Shown: piece after piece, positions 55,612-64,000 of the stretch
How positions within the stretch are numbered: position 1 is the first letter of the stretch
Layout: every line of letters starts with the position of its first letter
Assembly: GCA_015698045.1 (NCBI GenBank)
Contig: BLAL01000058.1
Coordinates: forward strand, 560,501-624,500
Direction: 5' to 3'
DNA: 64,000 nt
Origin: Rhizophagus clarus
Lineage: Eukaryota > Glomeromycota > Glomeromycetes > Glomerales > Glomeraceae
The notes under the pieces: generated by a model
Database searches by the model: none
Seen by the model: only the letters and a program-made list of their open reading frames with translations
What the model was told of the DNA's origin: nothing
Made by a program: the position numbers and the translations under genes

Positions 55612-58556
55612 TTTATTATGCTATGAATAGTATGAATAAGTACCGATAAAAAAAAATTAGAAAATTTATATTTTGAAAAAACGGACCTTTCTGCTGTGAC
55701 ATGGAAAAGTGTTCAATATGCATGGAATTTTTCATTGTACTACAGAAATTTCTTTTTGTGTTTGGAAATGCGTTATCGAAGGGTAAATTCATAATATTCG
55801 ATTTACTTACTTTATTTGTAAATGTGTCAAACATTCCATGCTTATTTGTTTTGATTAGCGTAATCATTGAACATGAAATTGTGTAATGATGCAGATTAAG
55901 GAAACAGAAAGATGAAAAATGGAAGATTCACTATTTGATAATATAAAAAATTTTATATACAATACAAATCCACTTAATTACCAATTCAGTTGCATTACGT
56001 AGGTTCACTGTTGTAAATAGAAGATATTTCCCAAAAGGCAATAAACTAATTATTCTATTAGCTTCTTTTGCTTTAATTAATAGAATCATCTTAATAACTA
56101 CTAGGTAACATGAGTAACTTTAAACACTAATGAATTTAATTTTTACCTACCTAATTTTTAACATCAAGAGGAAATTTTCCTAATAAATTATGTAATTATG
56201 ATTAATAATAAAAAAAAATTTTTCATGCTGTTTGACGTGCAAACAATATTCGATAAATTGTAAATTACTTTTAAAAATTTTAAATTGCCATTTACTTGAA
56301 CAACAAATTAATTGGCAAGAAAGCGTCAATCTCTAATAGTAAATATTTTATAACTAGCAGATGCAGAAACTACGGATAGTCCAAAATTAAACCCTTGGTA
56401 TTGCCTTATTACCCAAATTTCATATTTCTGTAAATTTGAATAATGAATGAACAGACAGATTCATTCATAAGCTTATCACTCGAATTTCTTATCGTATTAA
56501 ATAATTTGTGAAAACTTGGATAGTTAGATATTACATCATTTTCAAGTTAAACAAATATGATTGGATCCTCTAGTAGTTCTAAAAACGTATTCAACGCTGT
56601 TGTTTTTATTTTATTTGAACCGAGTATATACTTAGTCCGTATAAAAAAATAGGTAACGTACCCTATCAAAAATAATTTGAACGCAAATAGCGATCCTATA
56701 AGTATCCCTTGATGATGATTTTTAAAATTACTAAAATTATGGCTGAATTGATCACAATATCACTAGAGGTACAACAAATCCAACCAAAAATCTGCCGGAA
56801 CGACTTGAATAAAAATATTAACGGTTTTACGACTATTTAATCTATCCCAGTTACGTGATAAATAAGTTCGTTGATTATTTTCATTATTAAAAGAACATTA
56901 ATAAAAACTTGTAAAAAAATCAATAAATCATCTTCTTGTCATAAGCATAAACGTATTAGCAAATTAAATAATTGATTCATAAAATTTTAATCATCGAACT
57001 AATAGCGCGATTAAAGGAAGAATTCTTAATTATTTATTGTAAAGATTAATCATGAATTAGATCATGAGTGTTAAATGCGCATCTATCTATTTAAAAAGAG
57101 GCGTAAGATGACAGAAAATCAACAGTACCTATCACCTAATTTCCTTTTCAATTAATTTCTACTCTGCCATCAAATTCACTAATAATCGATCATTAACTCC
57201 CTCAGGAATTTTGCCATCAGCTGGTTGCAAATTGAAACAAATTACAATAAAAAATAAATAAATTAATAAACAATGAAAAAAAAAAAAAATATTTTCGATT
57301 GATAGTAACATAGTTGCGCTATCTAGTTAAAATTAACTCTTTCTAATACTATATAATAACGTTCCTATTATCAATCGCATCATCAATTTTCTTCTGCTTC
57401 GGTCGTTCCTTTGCTTGTACAGTATATTCGATATTCTCTAAATAACATTTAGTCAATTAATCATCGCTAATATCGATTCAAAATTAAATATAAAATTAAT
57501 AAAGAATATTACACGTTCATTTCCTCGGAATGATATAAAAAAATAAAATCTCACCTTACGTAATTATTATTTTTAGTTTCTATTACATGACCTTCATAAA
57601 ATACGATTTCTTTCTATCGTAAACTACGCGACTTTTAATTTCTTCACTAAATGTCAAAATTTGTAGTTTTAGGAAATGCATCTTTAAATAAAATTCCTCG
57701 AGTTGATCTTGATCTCTTAAATATGATTTTCTTTAATCTAATACGCAGGAGAAGCGAATAAAGGGAATAACGTATGTCGTTATCTTTAACGCCTTATAAA
57801 TTATGATCCTTATTATTTCATAATCTCATCATATTTCTTGGAAACAAGAGATTGTCCATTTAATTAAACAATCTAGACGAAAATTTCTTCAATATTCAAG
57901 AGATTTCTTTTAAATAATTTATAAGGGATCTAACGTTACGATAAAGTTGTTGGGAACCATAACTTATTCCAATAAGAAATAATCAATAACTTTGGTCATG
58001 CAAATGGTTTAAATCAATGTTTTTGCAGATTATTACAACTTACTAGTTATTGGATTAATAAAATTTCGTTCTTATTCTTAATACCGCAAACTCGTTTTGA
58101 TCGATGAGTATGTTAACATAATTATCTTCAAGAGTTCAAATATTTTCACAAAGTTGTTCTTTCAAGTTAATTTCATATATATGAATATGTTATGTCTGAA
58201 ATTAAGAGTTTTGTAAACTCTTTTAACCCGAAATCGAGTGCATTTTACCTTTGTACTGTACATTCGTTCTCCAAAACGTACACATTTTTTTTTTCGTTTA
58301 TTATAATCGCGTGGAAGTTAACGCTAATTAGGAAATCAAATCGATTTCCTGCGCCTTATTATGGATTAATCAAGTATAGTTAGTTGACGATTGATTTACC
58401 AAATCAGGTTCGTCAAGTATTTAAACATTAAATATTTCTTTTTCGTAGCGAAGAAAAAAAAAAATTATTTTATTATTATTATTCTAAAAGAAAAAAAATC
58501 TATTTTTTACATATATTAAGGACATAAAAAAAGAAAACAATAAGGTAACTGATTCT
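55612..58556. other. Long intergenic stretch, nothing recognised
   Basis: Almost 3 kb without a convincing gene. A minus-strand frame at 55616-55867 (83 codons) and a plus-strand frame at 58192-58383 (63 codons) lack recognisable domains. No RNA gene or clear transposon ends are seen. Confidence 0.5.
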
Positions 58557-60079
58557 CTATTTCCAAACGGGTCTAAATAATTCAATATCTTCAACTAGAT
58601 AAGTTGAATCTTGTTTTAATAATCTTTCCTTATAACTAATTTGTTTACATTTTATACTTAAATTATCAAAATAAATTACCAAATCACCATTACCAAAAAC
58701 TATTTGATTATTAAAATCATGTAAACCATTATATAAATTCTTAAATAAACCATCAATTTTTTTACAAGATTTAATATTTTGATCAAAATTAAATAAGAAA
58801 CTACCACTTTCATCTAAATGATTATTAGAAAAATAATAAAAATGATTACTATAACCACCAATAATTTTATCAGAATTTTTTAATTTAATTACAAGTATCG
58901 TGGAACATTTTAATTTTTTATATTTTTCCCTAAATGATTTAATATTTAAACCATCTAAACTTCCTCTATAAATTAAAGTAAATTCGTAAGGATTGTTTTT
59001 TGGTATTATAAGGTTTACATCATCCTCATTTTTACCACCGTCAATCCAATTTGATAAAATGGCGGCTTGTTTGGAATTTAATGTAACGGAATCAATAAAT
59101 CCTCTTCTTGGTACGCTTGGCATCCCAATTTTCGTTTCGACTCCGATCAAATGATGTGCCATAATATCCTCGTAAACGTCATGAGGAATTACTGATTTAT
59201 AAGGTCTAATCTTTTCATAAAAATCATCCGAACTGATTTCCCTAAATCTAATTAATTGTATTAAACCATCCAAAGTTTCTTTTAAATCTTCAATATCTTT
59301 ATCTATCCATTTATTAATATTAATATTAGATAATACTCCTCTCGTATTCTCTTTTCCCCATCTTATTAAAAAATCCCAAATATCATCCTCTTCTATATAT
59401 AAATTATCCAAATTTAACATTAAAGAAAGAATTCTTTTTTTTAATCTTAATGAATCCTTCGTTTTAAAATAATTTTTGGCTTCAACGCATATGTAAGAGA
59501 TACAAAAATTTTGTAATTTTCTACAATTTTCTAATTTAAAAACATTATTTATAACGGTGGAAAAATTATCTGTTAACCACTCCTCATGATTTTCTACGAG
59601 ATATTCTTGAATATAAGCAACAACTTCGGGAAAGTTTAATTTTGATGATGCGATCAAAAGTCCAAAAGTATCTTCCCCTGAAGTTGATCCCAAATCAATA
59701 ATTCCCGTATACATGTACCTTTGAAGGAGCAAAAAAAAAAAAAAAAATGGGTACGTTTGAGATATAAATAGTAAAGAAGAACGAATAATAAATATTTATA
59801 TATTTACCTTAAGATCATAGAGAAGACGTTCGGAGTAATATTCGTGATACGTAAAATAATCATATTTATATTTCTTTTCGTAATATTTTCCTTGGTTTGC
59901 GTAAGAATTTGTTTAAAATATTCGGATCTTGCGTATAATATTATCGAATGGGCATTAAAAATTTTTATATTACTATCATTCTCTCCCATAACTTCTATTG
60001 TAATATCAGAATTATAACAAGGTTTTTCTAATAAATAAGAAAAATCGTTGGATAAATTTGATAAAAGTTTAATAGTCAT
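58557..60079 (-). CDS. BTB-BACK-TLDc protein, divergent subfamily
   Basis: Exons 59808-60079 (272 nt) and 58557-59718 join across an 89-bp phase-2 intron to give 477 residues. The start MTIKLLSNLSNDFSYLL is followed by a diverged BTB domain (SDITIEVMGENDSN, FNAHSIILYARSEYFKQIL). The BACK region has LLIASSKLNFPEVVAYIQEY and WDFLIRWGKEN. The TLDc domain has FTLIYRGSLDGLNIKSFREK and KIIGGYSNHFYYFS and ends VEDIELFRPVWK, unlike the TKQ ending of the main group. The intron position is the same, but the first exon is 18 nt longer than in the main group, as in the neighbour at 61.1 kb. The gene is head-to-head with that neighbour and no lesions were found. Confidence 0.92.
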
Positions 60080-61128
60080 TTTTTTTTTTTTTTTTTTTGT
60101 TATGTTATATGTTATATGTTATATGTTATGTTTGTTTTGTTTTAAAAAAATAACTTTTTTTCTCAAAAAAAAAGTTTTTATGTTTTATTATTATTATTAT
60201 TAATTTTTTTATTTTTAAAATTTTTTTTTTTATATTTTTTTTTGTTAAAAATTATTAAATTTTATTAAGGAAAAAAAAGGGGGGAGGTGAAATAATTTTT
60301 TTAAAAAAAAAAATAAAATTTTTTTTTTTCGTATAATTTATTTTTTTTCGTAAGTTTCGTTTTAAAATTTAATTAATATTATGGTCTCATGCTTTTCATT
60401 TGCATTATTGTGTAACAAAAATATATTGGAAAAAAAAAAGTACAAAATGTTTAGTGTCTGTGAACATTGTGAACACCCATCCGCATCGCATTACTTAAAA
60501 CTTTGTATCCATATTATTTGCCAAGGGGGAAACTACCGGTCGATCCTTTCGTCCCCCCCGACTCCGCAGTTTTAATATATGTAAGAAAAAATTTCGTGTA
60601 ATATATAATAAAATTTTTATAATGTTATGATGAATATTTTTTTTTTTTTTTTTAACTATAATAAAAAAAGAAATTTATTATCCGATTGATAAAAAAAAAA
60701 ATTTTTTTTTTTTTTACAATGAATTTTTTTTTTTTTTTTAGGAAAATCGTAATGATACTTACTAAACTTTATATAAATAAATCATTTTAAGAAAAAAAAA
60801 AAGAATATTTGATTCGTTACACGATTTTACAAATCTGTCAAGAGTGTTCCATTTATAATGTAATCTGCGCCACAATTCATTTTATTTATTTATTTATTTA
60901 TTTTTTTTTTTTTTTTCATGATTTATTTCTCTATTTTTGTAAATATAACAATGAAAATTCATTATTTAAAAAATTTTTTTTTCTTTCATTATAAATCTTA
61001 CTTTTTCTTGACTTGACTTCATACTATCAAATTTTCTCTTTTTCTCTTTTTTATATACTGTATATATATATATATCAGATATTAGAGTATTGTATCATCA
61101 ACGTAATTAATAAATAAAAAAAAAAAAA
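60080..61128. promoter_or_regulatory. Homopolymer-rich region between head-to-head BTB-TLDc genes
   Basis: About 1.05 kb separate two divergent start codons, so the promoters of both genes lie here. The sequence is exceptionally rich in long T and A runs. Four GTTATAT/GTTATGT units lie at about 60099-60130, and a (TA)n tract at 61063-61075 near the plus-strand gene. The upstream block of the other BTB-TLDc copies is not found. A small plus-strand frame at 60381-60575 is not convincing. Confidence 0.5.
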
Positions 61129-62715
61129 ATGAATTCCGTAACAGAATTTTATCGAACGCTTTCAAATGATTTACAAAAATTGATGGATGACGTAAATGAA
61201 AGTAAAATTGTTAATATTAAAGTTGGAAAATACCCTCACGTAGAAGATTTTAGAGCTCATTCAAACATTTTGATGGTTCGTTCACCTTATTTTAAAGATA
61301 AACTTTCAAGGCAAGCTATCATTGACTCCGTTGATGAAAATAACATGATCGTAGATGTAATTCAAGAAATTGATGCTGAATCTTTTCCGATTATCCTACG
61401 GTAAATTTTCTTTTAGAGAAGTAGCTTTTCCCTTTTTCCCTTTTAACGTTCTTTTAACGAAAAAAATTCCTGAAAAAAAAATTAATCCTTGTAAATCCTT
61501 GTAAATCCTTGTAAATCTTTGTAAAATAAATATCTCACACACTCGCACACTCACATGCCTCTTTTTTTTAGGTACATTCATACTGGGGTAGCGGATTTAT
61601 CAACATTTGATGCACAAGGGTTATTAAATATGTTGGTCAGTGCCAATATTTTACAACTTGAAGAATTAACATATCATTTACAAGATTATTTAATTAACAA
61701 ATATTCTAATTGGATTCAACAAAATTATGTTCAAGTATTATCAAAAATTCCCGAAAATCAAGATAATTTCTCTAAAATTTTATTGTATTGTTTTGAAAAA
61801 ATAGGGGAAAATCCAATGTCATTATTCTCTTTAAATGAGTTTACAGAATTAGATAATGAAATGTTTTATACAATCTTGGAACAAGAAACATTACAATGTG
61901 AAGAAGTTAATATATGGGAAGCTTTAATTAAATGGTGTCTCGCACAATCACCTATTCTTAAATCAAAATCAGATGATATTTTTAATACGACTAAATGGAA
62001 TGAAGAAGAATTTGCTACTTTAAAGAAAATTATAGATAAATTTATTCCAAGTATTCATTTTTTTGAAATTAGTTCTAGTGATTTTTATAGTAAGATTAGA
62101 CCATATAGAAAAATTTTATCACCAGATACATTTGAAGAAATATTGGCATATCACATGAAAGAATCAAAACGTAAATCAATTAAATTATGGCCAAGATTGA
62201 GTAAAATTGATTCGGAAATTATAAAATCGAAACAAGCCACAAGTATAAGTAATTTAATAGGTAATCATTATTCATCACAAAACAAAAAAATATCATTCTC
62301 ACTTTTATATAGAGCCAGTAGAGATGGATTTAATCCTGGTATATTTCGTAATCAATGTAATGATCAAGGTGCTAGTTTGGCTATAATTAAAATAAATGGA
62401 GGGAAAGTTATTGGTGGATATAATCCATTAGGATGGATGAAATTTGATCCAAAAGATAAGAATGATTATTCTAAATCGTTTTTATTCTCTTTTGATTCTA
62501 ATTTAGATATTAGATCAGTGAAAAGTGTTAGTGTTAAAAATCCAAATTCAGCATTTAATAATCAAAATCAACATGCTTTACATTTTGGTACTAGTGATTT
62601 GATTATTAATGGTAAAACTGGTACTTGTACCGTTAAAGATTTTCAAAATCCTATCGTTAATAATCAAAATTTTAATGTTGAAAATATTGAAGTTTTTGCT
62701 GTCAGAATGAAATGA
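61129..62715 (+). CDS. BTB-BACK-TLDc protein, divergent subfamily
   Basis: Exons 61129-61400 (272 nt) and 61572-62715 join across a 171-bp phase-2 intron (GTAAAT...TTTTAG) to give 471 residues. The BTB domain has VNIKVGKYPHVEDFRAHSNI and RSPYFKDKLS. The BACK region has LLNMLVSANILQLEELTYHL and WEALIKWCLAQSP. The TLDc domain has FSLLYRASRDGFNPGIFRNQ and KVIGGYNPLGW and ends VENIEVFAVRMK. The TLDc RASRDGF is closer to the usual eukaryotic pattern than the RGSIDGI of the main group. Frame and splice sites are clean. The intron holds four copies of a 10-bp repeat. It is divergently paired with the 58.6-kb gene. Confidence 0.92.
61484..61523. repeat. Four 10-bp tandem repeats in an intron
   Basis: AATCCTTGTA occurs three times exactly, then once as AATCTTTGTA. 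It lies in the intron of the 61.1-kb gene and accounts for part of its greater length. Confidence 0.9.
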
Positions 62716-63529
62716 TGTAAGGGGAGTAAGTGTATTTATGTGAATAATGTGAGTATATTTATTTATTTTTACGAACCTATTTTTTGTATGTATTATTCTA
62801 TAACGATAAATAAAGAAATTACTTCGCTTATAAGAAAAGAATGAGAAAGAGAAGAAAGTGTAGCGTCAACAATGTGTAGCGTTAATAATGGTTTTCTATC
62901 ATAACATATTGATTGCATTAAATTATATTACGTCTTTGTATTTCCGTATTCATATTCATTTCTGGGTCATAGCTTTTAAGAGATTTATTCGATCAAACCA
63001 AGGACAAAATCCTTATGCCAATGATTCAAATTAGGTGCTCTCTACTGTCGTCCTTCGTCAATTTATTATTAGTAATAATACTCGAAATTTATGTGGTAAA
63101 TAAATATGAACACTATTAAATAAATTCTTTAACGAACAATTCAGTAAATAATTTGTCTTAGTTGCTTTAAATATATCTTGAAGAGTAATATAAAAGTTAT
63201 TTATAATCAAAATCAAATTTTAATTGGTTTATTAAACATGATTCTTTTTTGTGATTGATTCAATATACCGGTATACCGTGCACATTTGAATGAACGTGAC
63301 TGTTTGAACGTGAAATTGATAACGAATGATTATATCATTTACATATGATCTGCTCTTTATAAATCCATAATTGGTAATTTATTTAACTCGTGTACTCCAA
63401 ATATTCCATCCAAATCTGAAGAAATAAAGCAACTATGACGCTAAAGACAAAAAAAAGAAATATCCGTAAATTATATTTATCTATTCTAATAAATTGGATT
63501 CAAAAGAAATGACCTTGAATTTTTAAGCA
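62716..63529. other. Intergenic stretch, nothing recognised
   Basis: AT-rich 3' flank of the BTB-TLDc gene. AATAAAGAAATT near 62807-62818, shortly after the stop, could act as a polyadenylation signal. Confidence 0.4.
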
Positions 63530-63940
63530 TTTTTTAATGTTGATAAATGCAAACGATTATAACGTTAACTATTCAAGTTGGAAAAACCTAAGGAATAAAA
63601 TAATTTTAAACTCATTCAAATATTATTTTTACGATAATTAAACCAATAAGTTGAATAATTACAATTGAACAACATTCATTTTGGATTCGAAAAATTTTGA
63701 ATTCCATATTCAAATCGTATAATATTTTATACAGTAGGAAGCTACAGGATTATTATTACATTAACTTTATTGATACAAATCCCCTAGTAATTATCACTTT
63801 AAGTGCTTTTCTGTCACTTGACAAAGATACTCTTTTTTGTTTGAAAGAGACACCTTGGATATTAAAGAGGAGACTAACAAACAAAATAAATATAACAGGG
63901 ATGGTTGGACTGATAAAAATTAAGAAGATTTAAAACTACA
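63530..63940 (+). pseudogene. BTB-TLDc relic
   Basis: Near 63549-63592 one frame reads NANDYNV and another TIQVGKT, which together recall the family pattern DDYNVIIQVGE. From about 63735 the plus strand reads RKLQDYYYINFIDTNPLVII, then LSAFLSLDKDTLFCLKETPW, as in the BACK region of relatives. The parts between and after are missing or shifted. It is a short, old relic and the tenth copy of this family in the window. Confidence 0.7.
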
Positions 63941-64000
63941 TTAGGTTTATGACAAAGTGTGACCACATGTAACTAATAATAATTATGATGAAAACCCTAA

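Noticed and set aside
60381-60575. Plus-strand 64-codon frame with several Cys
   Set aside because: It lies within a homopolymer-rich intergenic region, has no domain and no neighbouring exon.
63993-64000. AACCCTAA at the window end, telomere-like
   Set aside because: Only one unit is present, and a telomere would need many tandem copies.

Overview
The window looks like genome sequence from an arbuscular mycorrhizal fungus (Glomeromycota, most like Rhizophagus). It is very AT-rich with long A/T tracts. Coding regions are cut by short GT-AG introns of about 60-240 bp. The gene content is a set of families known to be expanded in these fungi: BTB-BACK-TLDc proteins, TKL-type kinases, F-box/LRR proteins, a Crinkler-type effector and PD-(D/E)XK proteins, all mixed with transposable elements. 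The species call is inferred from gene content only.

Layout. 1-4.2 kb: a Harbinger-like MITE, then a bromodomain plus PD-(D/E)XK gene broken by two frameshifts, one caused by a 70-bp tandem duplication. 5-6.4 kb: an intronless BTB-TLDc gene. 6.7-15.0 kb: a full-length 8.27-kb LINE with a 15-bp target site duplication and damaged ORF1 and ORF2. 15.8-17.9 kb: a BTB-TLDc pseudogene split by a 637-bp MITE. 18-22 kb: foldback repeats and a 5'-truncated retroelement with a 17-bp target duplication. 22.8-25.4 kb: a kinase gene overlapped by a multi-membrane-span reading frame. 25.5-31.1 kb: a double foldback, gene debris and a scrambled BTB-TLDc pseudogene with a second copy of the MITE. 31.7-35 kb: an F-box gene and an F-box relic. 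36.8-46.1 kb: four BTB-TLDc copies (two intact, two broken). 47.6-55.6 kb: a kinase tail relic, a six-exon Crinkler gene and a six-exon kinase gene with a coding minisatellite. 58.6-62.7 kb: a head-to-head pair of BTB-TLDc genes. 63.5 kb: a last BTB-TLDc relic.

BTB-TLDc genes dominate: ten copies in 64 kb, five apparently intact and five broken. Apart from the intronless copy they share one phase-2 intron at the same codon, which splits the BTB domain. Four copies also share an upstream block around a GATC[AT]TC core, so promoter and gene were duplicated together. BTB proteins are usually Cullin-3 adaptors and F-box proteins SCF adaptors, so much of the window may encode ubiquitin-ligase adaptors and kinases. 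The Crinkler and bromodomain proteins are candidate nuclease or chromatin effectors. These functions are inferred from domain families.

Many single-base frameshifts lie at or near A/T runs. Assembly error should be excluded before the bromodomain gene and the LINE are called dead.
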